NCBI GenBank assembly: GCA_008508345.1
Contig: QNGE01001313.1
Location: forward strand, 98,545 to 162,544
Direction of reading: 5' to 3'
DNA length: 64,000 nucleotides
DNA from: Paragonimus westermani
Taxonomy: Eukaryota; Platyhelminthes; Trematoda; Plagiorchiida; Troglotrematidae
Each line of letters opens with the position of its first letter. Within the stretch, counting starts at the first letter, position 1. Below are positions 24,969 through 36,000 of the stretch, piece after piece. Below the pieces are notes generated by a model. The model had not been told where the DNA came from. It saw nothing but the letters and a program-made list of their open reading frames with translations, and did not search any database. The translations under genes were made by a program, and so were the position numbers.

Positions 24969-25285
24969 CTAACTCAAATGCTGAGATGAGCACACGATAT
25001 CATATGGCGGATATTTGATTTCCTTTTCTGTAACGATAGCTACCGTCACTGGATTCTGAATGTCGAGCAAAGATTTTGTTGTTCCATCCACACTGATGTT
25101 CAGGGTTGAGTAATTCACCTTGTAGTTTAGTATGAACACATCTATCAAAGTCGGTTGGTAAACATGATTTCCTTCAATCAGTATGATACTGTGTTCTTCA
25201 GGTTTACCAGATGGGACGGCAGTGACCGTGAAATAGGTCATACTATTCCCACCATCTGTCCGTACATTCCCAACAATCTATGGAT
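24969..25285 (-). CDS. Candidate exon of an unknown secreted or adhesion-type protein
   Basis: The minus-strand frame is open from an AG (CCATAG) next to 25285 to a stop at 24969. Read from the putative acceptor it gives IVGNVRTDGGNSMTYFTVTA followed by hydrophilic/hydrophobic alternation and three N-glycosylation sequons (NST at the MTYF side is absent; NYS and NIS are seen in the strand-rich half). The pattern recalls a beta-sandwich extracellular domain (fibronectin III or MG-like). I do not recognise a specific family. No strong donor was found at the 3' end. The length is within what chance allows, so this rests on residue character only. Confidence 0.22.
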
Positions 25286-28200
25286 GTGTGTTCATGCTGG
25301 ATCATTGTCCTTTGGTGTCGTCGACGAAATTTACCAACAGGAAGCAACCTAAACATTGAAGTATTTCCGGTTGACAAGATGCAATTCTACTTTTATATAT
25401 TGTTACGCATCAGTACCCACCTGACAGACTGCTTGTTTAAATCTACCATCGTTTGACTACACTCACCAACAACAAGGTTTTTGATGCGGTTAATCAAATG
25501 CCGATTAGTGATGGCTGGCGAAATGCGTGACACGTTCATCCTACCACAGTCTGGTTCAAATCACACTATGCGCTTCTTAATGCAGCAAGCAGGCTTCCCA
25601 GCACCACCCTGAAAGAGATGAATACAGGTTGACTCCAGAAAACCTGACAATTAATATTAGCACTGACAGTGTCCGTAAACTCTTTGTAAAGCTATCAAGT
25701 GACTCCCGGCTATCCCTAGTGGACTTCTGAGTGCAGTGTTTACGTGCAGTAACTTTTACGTGCCTCGAAATATAACGTCTACTTCCTCGTCAGAGCTACC
25801 CTCATAGCCTCTGAAGGTGCCCTCGCTGATGAGTACTAGAATACTGGCTTACTCAAAACCTGTTAAGTTCCCCAATATTGCTAACTGATTGCGGATCTAG
25901 GTGTCCTGTTCAGGGTGTGTGTGGCGCAGGCAAATAGGTGGTAAACAAGTCAGGCCAGACGCACGTCACCAAGCACCGTCCTGGTGCTTTCCTACTGAGT
26001 CCCGTCCGAACTCACTGATTACGGAGTTAAATTACAGACAAGCGTCCGCTGTTGAACCCACAATCCTCAAAGAATAGGTATTGATAACGGACAGTGGACG
26101 GGTGTACATTTAAGCATTCTAAATATACGCGTACTTTCTCCATGCCACCCCCATCTTAGTGCACCAAACTGGACCATATTTTCGAAGCACTGTCCAAGGG
26201 TGTCTAAATTTTATGAACATCCCTCACTATGCAATTGCCACTGCTTTAGAGATCCCCCTCAGGCCTGCAGGATTAGACGTCTTCAAAAGCAACACACGAG
26301 TTTGCACCAACTGAAAGTGCATTCCATTCACTTGCAGAATTGTTATTTTTCTGACCAGACTTGAGCAGCCCCTTGAACGAGCAATCGGCCCAAGTGACAA
26401 TCACGGAAATCTGCGATTTATTAAAAATAAAAGTCGACACCAAGGTCGTTTCGAAAGAGCTCGCTCTACCAATCCACCATCCGATCTGCATCCCACGGGC
26501 TGACCTTCGTACGGCCATTTGACTAATACCGTTAACTCCACTGTGAATAAAACTTCCAGAACGCTTCAGGAAGCGGATTAGCCACTGGATAGAAACCGGT
26601 GACAGTTGCGTCAAACGGACCCACTGATTGGCCAGTATGTCGATCGGCAAAAACTTTGGTTCACCCACGTAATCTCCTTTCGAGTCCGGTCGCGGGACAT
26701 TCTGCAGCCTGGTATCCAGTCCGATAACTGGTCATTTCCTTTTAAACGGCAACGGCATGAGTTCAGACGGAAATTTTGGCTTGACAACTACATTTTGGAC
26801 CCTGCCACTGACGACATGTGAGCAGGCATTAATTCAAACCCAAGCAACTTATTCCGTTCGCTCGATGCTCGCAGACTTTTCAATAAGTTGAGTACGAAAC
26901 AGTCCGTTAACCGAAAGTAAACCACCTCTCATTTGACCCCACCCCCACGGGTACTGTATCTTCTGGACTGAATCCTTAATGTAATACGCGAAAAATGAAC
27001 TGCCTACTTTCTGTAATCCCCAGATTTATGCTGAGCTGGTTTTCCTAATTGCTGCTAACATTCGTGTGAATGGTTATAGGAAATGATAAGTGTATACTGC
27101 GTGCCTGTGGCGAACTGAAGAGTACGGTGGGACGATCGTTTATTCACTAATTTTTCTAAGGGAATATTCAAGAGTTATAGGGTTCTCACCTGTTTTCTGT
27201 GCAAGATACACGTTGAATCAACATGTGAACTGGTTCCTTTTTGGTCCAGGAGATGTAGAAGGAAATTCAAGGTAAATTTGCCTAATCTGTATAGTTGTCT
27301 TCACGTCGGACAAGGGTTAGTGTGTGTTGCAGAAAGTTTTACCCAGTAGCTTTCGTATTCGTAGTCTTTTCGATTATGCGCATATGCCAGCACAACTCCT
27401 AGCCAGAAAAGATTTACAAAGCCAATTGAAACGACTAGCTCACTATCACTTTAACAGTCGATTGACATGAAATATGTTGATAAAAAGACCACAGGCTCTA
27501 AACTTTTGAGACAGTATCCAGTAACCATGGCGATTCCGAAAATAACTTCGTCGACCAGAATGTTGCTTAATTCTCTGTTAACCAGGGCCAATCAAGCAGA
27601 CGTTCACGATGAAGCTACGTGAAAACCCAAGGCACACTTGCAACTGCGACTAACCCACCTAGTCAAAGTGAACAAATAGACGCGGGATAAACCTATCCCA
27701 TTCAATTTGACCGACACTGGAAAACAAACGCGGTGAATGCAGATATTAGCAGAAGGTAGGGTTATATCTCCAAACGCACCCATAGTTGTGTGTTGGTCAG
27801 TAGCTGTGCTCAATCTACCTGAGAGTAGTTCAACGATGCTAACAGGTGGGGACAAACATGACAGGATGAGAATTTAACTAATCAAAACAGCTCAGTTTCG
27901 CTGATATCGCTCAGAGCCACATCAAAGACGACGAGAAGGCTGTAACCGTAAGTACGCTCTCACACAACATCGCCCACGGATTATTCCTCATGCCGTAGCT
28001 GACTTCGAGAAGCTGAAGGCGTTGCAACAAGTCAGCCACGACAGAAGTGTGAACTAAGTTGGGATGCGGTCTGAATCAGAAAAATACACATGATGGATCC
28101 GTCACCTATTGCTCACGGACTCGATTAACACGGGTGCAGGAGCATTGGTATGTCCACTGTGCCTACTGCTGGGAGGACTGATCACGTAGTGCGTGATCCA

Positions 28201-28932
28201 GGCCAGTGGGCATCCCTAGCATCACTCAACGACCTCTTCTGCCCACCGGTGTAAATGGTTTGCCAAGGCCGGCCTACTTAGCCTGGGTAAATGCGCCTCG
28301 ACTTTTAAGAGCAAACTGCTGAACAGAAGAAGTGTCGGAACACACGCTCACAGTTACCCATCGGAATCCGGTACCATTCTAACGGATATTCTGATGAGAC
28401 AACTGGTCCGAACGGCGGCAACCGTGAGTTATCATAGAAATCCAGTGTGATTCCTTCAAATGTTGTCCCGCGTGACCCATAAAGGGCAGCTTGGTCCAGT
28501 GCAGGTGTCTAAAACACCGACCGAGTGCCACTGTGGAAAGGGATGGCGGCCTCAATGTACACTACAACAAACCAACTCAGCCCATCTCACTCGATGAATT
28601 TGCCCAGTAGATCTGTCTTTTGTGCTTACTGCAGAGAGGAGAACTGCCTTCTAGTATTGTTTAAACACCAACGCAGCTTCACTCATTAACGAATTGGACA
28701 GGCTTGTAAATCCTGATCCCAGTGAAACCTATTCGTAGTGGGCCTCTCAAGGAACTGGTATTAGGGAGTGGTGCATGGTGGTAAACTATCCATCCCTGGT
28801 ATGTCAATATTGTGCAGTGAATGAGATATCGGTTAGGGAGGTGGGCTATCTTTCGATCACGGATCATACCTAGAATCCTCAGTTTTTAGTGATAGGTTTC
28901 TACTGGATCTTTCGGAATCAGCATAGGAGGTA
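25286..28932. other. Mostly unassigned; possible old repeat remnants
   Basis: A minus-strand frame of 131 codons (26273-26668) and a plus-strand frame of 71 codons ending at a GTGAGC donor-like site (26606-26821) overlap in antisense. Neither has a family I recognise. 27,900-28,620 is GC-richer than its flanks and may be the 5' part of the LINE fragment that follows, but I can show no homology. A short palindrome GATCACG/CGTGATC lies at 28180-28198. Confidence 0.35.
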
Positions 28933-29431
28933 GTGATCTACATTCAGAACTTCACATGTTTTAATGGTATGGATAGATATAGCTTTGTGTGCAAGGGAAC
29001 TCGGAGCGGCATTACACAACACTACTTAGCATACTATCCTCATTTCGTATGCAAACAGATAATGGGAGATTTCATTCAACTAGAGCTGGACATCACAGAA
29101 CATTCAAGTAGTATTGCGGTCTTCCTCCGCACAGGATTTCCTCGAGGTGATACTGGAAAGTAGATTATTCCAGTACTTCAGGGCGAATACGAGTTGATTG
29201 ATGGGCCAAGTGTAGTCATGTTCCGATTACATTCTCACCAACGAGGCTGACATAATGAACAATATAAATATCGAAGTTCCCTTTCGTCCCACTGATCACG
29301 TGGTAATTGAGTTCACTGATTCACACGGAGCTGCATACTCTATCCAGGGGGATGTCACAGAAGAGAAGACACAACTCAGCAAGGCTGGATTACCTGGCTC
29401 CATCACCATACTTAGCGTAGATGAGCAGTGA
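28933..29431 (+). mobile_element. LINE endonuclease-domain fragment (CR1/Jockey-like)
   Basis: Two plus-strand frames carry the C-terminal half of an APE-type endonuclease. The first holds IMGDF (29060-29074), matching the conserved GDFN motif with the Asn replaced. After a frameshift near 29225 comes LTNEADIMNNINIEVPFRPT and then DHVVIEF (TDH at 29291-29299), matching the family pattern 'D.(V/I)(L/F)TNE...I...PLG.SDH..(I/L)...'. The SDH box keeps its Asp and His. No matching reverse transcriptase follows, so the copy looks truncated or broken up. Boundaries are approximate. Confidence 0.68.
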
Positions 29432-30806
29432 CAGCTCATGGCTGAAAAGCTGTCGATGCCGTTAACAGCTACTTTCCATTAAATGGTGCCCAGCCTGGTA
29501 GAAGACCGAGAAGTCTGGAACATAGACTGAAAACCTGATCATGCTGGAATATCTGTCAGCCTGGACAACGTTTAAGTGTGACACAGCGCAGTCGTAATGC
29601 TGCCGCTATCAGAGAAATGAGAGTTTGTTATCACAGCGGTCTTGTTGAATGCTGAAGATGAAACAAAAGCCTTTCACACAGACGTCACAGCGCACACACA
29701 AGGAGTAATGTTGTCATTTTGCAACCTCAGTCTTTTGTTTGATTGAACAATGCGGACACAGAGGTGACCATTACTGTTGGTAAGTGTAATACTCGGAATT
29801 TAAGACCTCAGTTAGCCCTAGAAACCGTACTCGTATTCAAGCCTCCTTAACCAATAACGGGAGACCTCATACTGGTTGTAATGAGCAGTTTTTCATCCGC
29901 GAGACAAGAAGCCACATTTATAAACGTGTGACAGTATACAGAAATTACAGTCCGTCATTGGCTGATCATAGCTGAATCTGCAAGGTCAAACTGTAAGCAG
30001 ATTGGCGCAATACGGAACAAAGAACTTCGCAAATAACGGAAAGTGTAACACTGAGGCTTTTCGTCCATTCCTGATGAGGTATTTCAACGTGACGTTTGGA
30101 TTGATCCTCTGTTAGACCTTCTATTTAGTCGGGGTTTGAATGAGTGCCTGTTTAGGTAGATTTTGATCAAAACATGCCAAGAATAATTTCGGCATTTTAC
30201 AAACGTAAATATTCGATGGACTTGCCACCGCAGATGTTGGGTGTCTAACATTCTAGGTAGATATTATGGAGGTGCGCACAACTGTAAACCTCGAGTGACG
30301 TTTGAGTACACAGGTAGCAGCTTAATTTATTTTACCGAAATTTGAACGAAACAATTCAGATCCAAATTAGGCGACCGTAATATACATATATAAATATACG
30401 TAGTTCTCTTGTATTAAATGAATACCTATCTGCATATAACATACCAAGACCCCTCTGAGTGTCAAACACGTCACAAACAGACTTCCGTCCTTCGCTAGAG
30501 TAAACAACGTTCTCTATTAAAGTTCTCCAGTATGATTTCGTCCCCGCCAGGAATCCGGTAGTGTCTCACTGAAGCAAGTTTGTTTGTGAGTGCTTTCACA
30601 CGCTGAACCCAAGTCAAGGATTGACCACCGGACTACCAATTCCAGTTTAACCCACCACCCTCAAACAAAGCACGATGTGGTAGGTGACAAGTTAGCTCTG
30701 AGTTTTAATTTTGCTTTTGGTCGACTCCGTAGGTAGAGCATATTCAAACCACGGTTAGTGGCACTGCAGTTCATTTTCGGAGGTCAAAATTCCCTTCGAC
30801 TGACCC
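29432..30806. other. Non-coding stretch, no gene seen
   Basis: Possibly further LINE remnant just after 29440, but unproven. A TA-rich patch occurs at 30379-30401. The frames are short. Confidence 0.4.
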
Positions 30807-31170
30807 TGTCGCGCCCTGTCACTTGACCCCATTCAACTGCACGCACAACACCTGCCTGGAAGTACTGATTCCTCCAGCCCGCCTCCCCCAGCCATTGAAT
30901 CCCACCCACCTGCCACACACCTATTGTTATCTGTCAGTCTCATCCTCCCTACCCTCTGTGAATACGGTCCGCTATTAAACTGTCATCAGCTAATCGGTCT
31001 GCCCGAAGGCCAGGTATTTAGACACACATCAGACCGATCTGATCGCATTCCGTCGGTTCGTCAATGCCTGTCGTTCGTTTGTGCCTGTGCTTGTCGTGCC
31101 CTGTGGACCACTGGAAGCCTATTGCGGTCATACATTGTTTTATGCCACGAACGCAAACGAATTAAGGTTT
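30807..31170. mobile_element. Candidate solo LTR
   Basis: The sequence changes character sharply: it is C-rich and pyrimidine-rich on the plus strand (repeated CCCACC, CCTGCC and CCTCC strings). It then has a TATTAAA box (30972-30978) and a CTGTCG/CCTGTG-rich segment that ends near a putative AATTAAGG. This layout (pyrimidine-rich U3-like start, TATA-like box, downstream R/U5-like part) resembles LTRs of gypsy-type elements in flukes. I found no second copy, no target duplication, and no primer-binding or polypurine tract, so it is only a candidate. The 86-codon frame at 30924-31184 is probably incidental. Confidence 0.25.
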
Positions 31171-31915
31171 GTTCTTGTAACTGATTATATTATTTATGTC
31201 AATGGTACCACGTTTCCAGCGTCTTGATTTGGTTTTGATATTTGGTGTCGTTGGTCATCCGTGCGTCACTCAACGTTCGTCGGAAGAAAGTACAATCAGA
31301 ATTGCGGCGAAACTTTCATGGGGCAATCGTATTGAAGTTGGAGTAATTACCTCCTCATCAGGCACGGCTAAGTGGTGAGTGAGTGGAAGATACACGATTA
31401 CGAGGCCAATGACCAGGTTCCTCGGGTAGGCGTAATTGTTTCTGAAATCACGTGGGCGTCTGCTTTACTTAAATGTCATCATGGAAAACCGGTCTAGTAC
31501 TGCTTTCTTCGGATACGCCATTAATGTTGCAGCAGTAGACATGAGGAAAAGGAAAGCCTTTTTTGAAATACTATTTCTACCAAGCAGAAAAATTTGTAAC
31601 AGATTAATATGAATTCTAGAACAAGGATTAGCGACAATTCGCGGACACTAAAATGAGTATGTTAATGAGTTGATCGCGTTACGCAAACGCCCAGTCATAT
31701 TCTGTGTTATTAGTGCTCAACCGGATCATCGATTTATTCTAATGTGTAATTTACTTGGCCTATGGGATTTCTAATTACCTTAGAGAACTTGGGGTTTCCA
31801 GTGTACTCGGTGCATATCAATGTTTGCATTTTGTTTCAACTTCCACTGTAAAAACTTCATGGTACCTGTCTGGTAAGTCGCCAGTACCCCCGAAAACATT
31901 GTGCGACAAAGACGA
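31171..31915. other. Non-coding stretch, no gene seen
   Basis: A 60-codon plus-strand frame (31196-31378) ends directly at a donor-like GTGAGT (31373-31378). It has no recognisable domain. Nothing else stands out. Confidence 0.4.
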
Positions 31916-32352
31916 GTGACCTTCATAGGTGGCACGGCCATGCGCCACTTCGTTCTCCAACCCTTTTGACAAATCTCTGGCATCCCACCTACGCGCCTCC
32001 ACGCTCACATGCCTACATCCGGCCTACGTGCATCACTGTGCTATTCGGCTCATCATTTGGTCCGCCTCTAATTTGGTCTTCCTGTTAGTCACATACCCTT
32101 TACGATCTGGCTTGTGACCGTGTTGTCTTCGGATTGAGTGACATGAAAGAACTCTGTCCGAAGGCCAGTTTTCTCCCTGTGTTCATGCGTTAGCCCTGGG
32201 TGGTTGGGATGGCCGGGAAGTCTCGAACTAGTCGTGCATATTCCGTAGTCCGTTGTTTGTTACCGTTGACTATCGTTCCGTTATGCGTCGTCTCACTGAC
32301 CGTTATTCTTAGGTGCCCTAGGACAAGCGAACCAGTTACAACAGTACCACTA
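31916..32352 (+). repeat. Unclassified dispersed repeat, copy 2
   Basis: This is the second copy of the repeat at 21857-22296, in the same orientation and about 10 kb away. The two copies differ by many substitutions and several indels, so neither is recent. Overlapping minus- and plus-strand frames here (60-68 codons) are not shared with copy 1, and I treat them as incidental. Confidence 0.75.
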
Positions 32353-32764
32353 GTACGATGCCAATATTTCTCTTGTTTTATTTTCACTCGCAATCAGTGC
32401 GCATAACAATACACATAACATGCAGACAGCAGCAGCGTACACTGTAGTAGACGAGTTGCTGTTGTAAAAAATTATCAGCGCAAGCGAGCCAAAATGTGTG
32501 AAACTTTACTCGAACTCGTTTGAGTTTGTGGTCATTTGACAAAAGAGGGGATTTTATGTGACATCGAAGTGAACGGAACGTTGTGTTGAGTCGTCCAGTA
32601 GAACTGATAGTTTCGGTTAATACAGGATTGCAGTTTCCTTGTAAAGTTAAATTAGCCGGCAGTAAATGCTACAGCTGCGACCAAAATATCGTTCAACAGG
32701 TTAATACCTGTGGTTTCAACAGGAAGAGAAGTTTTAGTCGAGGTATCATTGACTGGGATTAACA

Positions 32765-33062
32765 GGACAGTCAATGTGTCTCCCTTCGAAACGATCAGAC
32801 AATCAGAGCATTACCCACAAACGAATATGGTTGAGCGCTCACATCTGGTGAGTCAGTTGTGACCAATGTGAGATCAATGGCACAGTGGTCAACACGGTTG
32901 TCTCATGAAAGCGTGGCCAGATTTCTAGTTCCGGAAGTAGCAAGGATACGCACTACTGACGAGCTGCTCCAACAAGAATAAAACCTGAATCTGGTGTTTG
33001 TTTCCAAAAGAGGACAAGTGGTAGGTGCGATCAGATATGAGTGGTGTTCAACTTATAGGAGA
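32765..33062 (+). mobile_element. Hammerhead SINE-like element, family 2, decayed copy
   Basis: It aligns with 55139-55448 over about 300 bp. It has a perfect box A match, TGGCACAGTGG (32878-32888), and a degenerate box B around 32920-32932. It then has a decayed hammerhead region (32950-32997) and a tail sharing AAAGAGG, CGATCA and TGTTCAACTT with the other copy. About 110 bp upstream of box A are also shared, so the element has a 5' extension. In layout (pol III promoter then hammerhead ribozyme) it matches the Sm-alpha type of schistosome SINE. That is a similarity of architecture; I have not compared it with a database sequence. Confidence 0.75.
32950..32997 (+). ncRNA. Degenerate hammerhead ribozyme
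   Basis: The stem I 5' strand GCACTA (32950-32955) is kept. The core reads CTGACGA (32956-32962), so U7 is replaced by C. Stem II no longer pairs cleanly, and the cleavage triplet has become ATC. The stem I 3' strand reads TGGTGT in place of TAGTGC. It is recognisable only by alignment to the copy at 55324-55368 and is almost certainly inactive. Confidence 0.6.
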
Positions 33063-36000
33063 AGATGAAATATTTCATTTGCATTTCAGAAATTTAGAAA
33101 GATTCTCATAGGCAGAAATTAACAGATCATGAGAAGGAACAGAATGATTGTTACTGGTAAAGCTCCAGATATCATCCATGTCGGGCAGCTACAAGTCTGC
33201 CATGTCACATTTCAATTCCCTGAAGCTCCAAAGAATGGATTCAGGTTCGGTTGATGATTAGCTCTTACTGACTCATAACCGTTCTTAAGGACCAGTAATG
33301 CTCCTTAACTTCAGGCTCTCAAGTATCTGAGCGTAAATAGATACGAGGTTTCTCATACAGTCAAAAATTCCTTGTTGTAGTCTGGAACAACACAGTTTAC
33401 GAATGAAAGATGTGAACCACCTGCCCGGACGACTCTTACAGACATTGCTTCGGATAACGACACTCCGAAAAGGAAGCAGAATACGATGGAGCTGAAAACA
33501 CCCTTCCACATAGATACCCCTTCGATGTTCACAAGTGAAACTGGAGGGACTCCGTCTACTACGGTTTAGAAGCGTTCAGAAAACGGACCAACGTAATATA
33601 CCAATGAGACCGTATCTGTGCTTAAACGAAATCAATATTACACGAGCGTGCTAAATGGATAGTAGACATTCTCAAAATATTTTGCTAAATGTTTGCTTCC
33701 CATTGTATAGAAGAATGGTTTTGAGCAGAACGAGCAGATCAGTAGTGAGCACGACAAGTTGTATTGTATAGATTTCGATTACTTCGTAAGGAACTGCGTT
33801 CTAACATGGTTCCATTTTCGGCCAGAATTTGTCTTAATTGATCACTGTTATTTGTGCTACCGTACTTAACTTTTCCCCGTAAAAAATCCGTTTTGATTTT
33901 TAAGGACCTTTCATCAATCAAACTGACAGCGTAGCGCCGGGAAGTCCAGTATTCTTAACTCAACTGTATGTTTCCAAGAGCGATTTAAACAAAGCTGTCC
34001 GAAGCATTTAGCCGGTGTCATCATTGTGTGGATGACATTTTAATATTTTTCACTGCCGTTTATTCTGTTACACCTTGAAATTCTCATCATCCGCTGATGA
34101 AACTCTGTTTCTCAAAAAGAGAGACAAAATTACCATCTGCTCTTTCTGGACAGTTTATTCACGTGACTGTGTGACAGTCAGCCGAATCTTTTGACGTTTA
34201 TAATTCTGGTCACTTTCAGTGACTGCGCACAAACGAGAACCAGCCTGAACACTGTTTTACAAAGCCGGCATGCTTGCACTGATGACTGCTCATAGAATAG
34301 ACAGGAAATGTAAAGGAAGGTCATATTTGCCAACAGATGTCTGCAACAGTTTACTGGTATTTACAGAACGCAAACTTCGACCAGGAATAGTATATCTACA
34401 GTTCCAATTTGGCAGGTGATTTTAAAACTTCCTTTCAAAGATAACACGCCCTACTCTACAAAATGTAAACCTTCAGTCTCTCCCGACTCATACCTGCCCA
34501 GCAGTTTAGCTACAGTCAATATTAGCATCTCACCTAATCGTATCTTGTTAAACCTCTCTGTCTGTCTCACGATGTATCATTGAATTATATTGGCAGGATA
34601 GATAGATTAACACTAAAAAGGATGGTTAAACTCGGTTCAGGTGATTAATACGTATAAAGACGTTGTGGAAGGCAGCAACATGGAGTGGGAACTCAAACAC
34701 GACTAACTCACGACTCGCTTACTGCAAAGTGCACCATGGCAACAGATCATGCGGTTGCCCGGTAACCTCTCCTGACGTATCGGTACGTAATCGAAACCCA
34801 ACATTTTCCCAGAGGACGCTAGCCAATAACCGCCGTTCTGCCCCGTGTGTGTATGGACTGTTAACTTAGTCAGTATGTCTGCTCTGGAACTGGAAACTCT
34901 CACTAATCTTGTGTGCGAATCAAGATGGCTGACAGTTTACCTTGCTGTTGTCCGCAAACTATATATGCTTTTAGGTTTTTTGTTCTCAGCTGAAGTGAAT
35001 GAACAAAATATTAGCACCTCGGGAAACGCCTCTACCTCATTAATTGTTAGTGAACTACACTTAGGAGTCTCGCTGATTCGATTAACCTCTTACTAATTTT
35101 CGCTGACATCCGAACATTGACTTTTCCCTATTCCAGTTGTCACTTTTCTATTATGGCCTTTTTTGAGAGATATAAGATGATGGTGGGAAGTAATTTAGTC
35201 ATTTCGGACAGCAAAAGTTAGTAACTCATGTTGTGTTGATTGCTGGATACCCCGAACTTACTGGAAAATTTTTTATTCATACGTTACTATTGTCGACTAA
35301 GAACACGTGCCTCAATCTTTTCGAATGCTTGGAGATTCTACTGTTCACCCATAAGTGGTTCATCTAAATTCAGCTACCTTTTGTACCGCTTATACTAGCA
35401 ATGCGTGAATAGGTCGCCGGACAATGTATCTGTTTATACATTGCTTGAACGTGTAAATGGCTGAGTTAGACAGTGAACCTAAATCTATGCAGAATATTTT
35501 TCCGCTTAAGGGTCAACTGAAATGTTTTGTTTCTTCAATGGCCACCGACAAAATAAATCAGTGTTCATGCAGGCGCGTTCAAATTTGAAGACAGTGGAAT
35601 GGTTGACGCGTTTACTCAATTTGCAGATCTACCAGATGTGCCACGAATAAAGGTTTCATCCAATTTGCCTAACGTCCAGTTTCATAACACATGAACTATC
35701 GGTATGTACTTCGTTCTTACTTGGAATTGGTTCACCAGTTTCTGATAGCGACAACAGAGCCCCGCACTTCATAAAACGTATCCGGAGTATTATTTTAATT
35801 GATGCACTGAAAATATGGGCACATTACAGCGGCATTCTCACTCATGAGTTTAAAAGTGTTCGTCAAACCAATGCCGATCGCGCCTTCTAAGTGGTCCACT
35901 GCATGCTGAACAACTCAGTAATGACCGCCATCAATGAAACGCTGAGTCGCTGAGTTTATAGGGATTTTGGCAATTGGTTGCAAATTACGTCGTCAAAAGT

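Noticed and set aside
25826..25866. Second hammerhead-like string (CTGATGAG ... CAAAAC)
   Set aside because: Only the core heptamer and an AAAA run match. Stem I does not pair, there is no GTC cleavage site in place, and no SINE homology around it.
26273..26821. Overlapping antisense frames (131 codons minus, 71 codons plus ending at GTGAGC)
   Set aside because: They cannot both be real, neither is recognisable, and the acceptor side of the plus-strand version lacks a pyrimidine tract.
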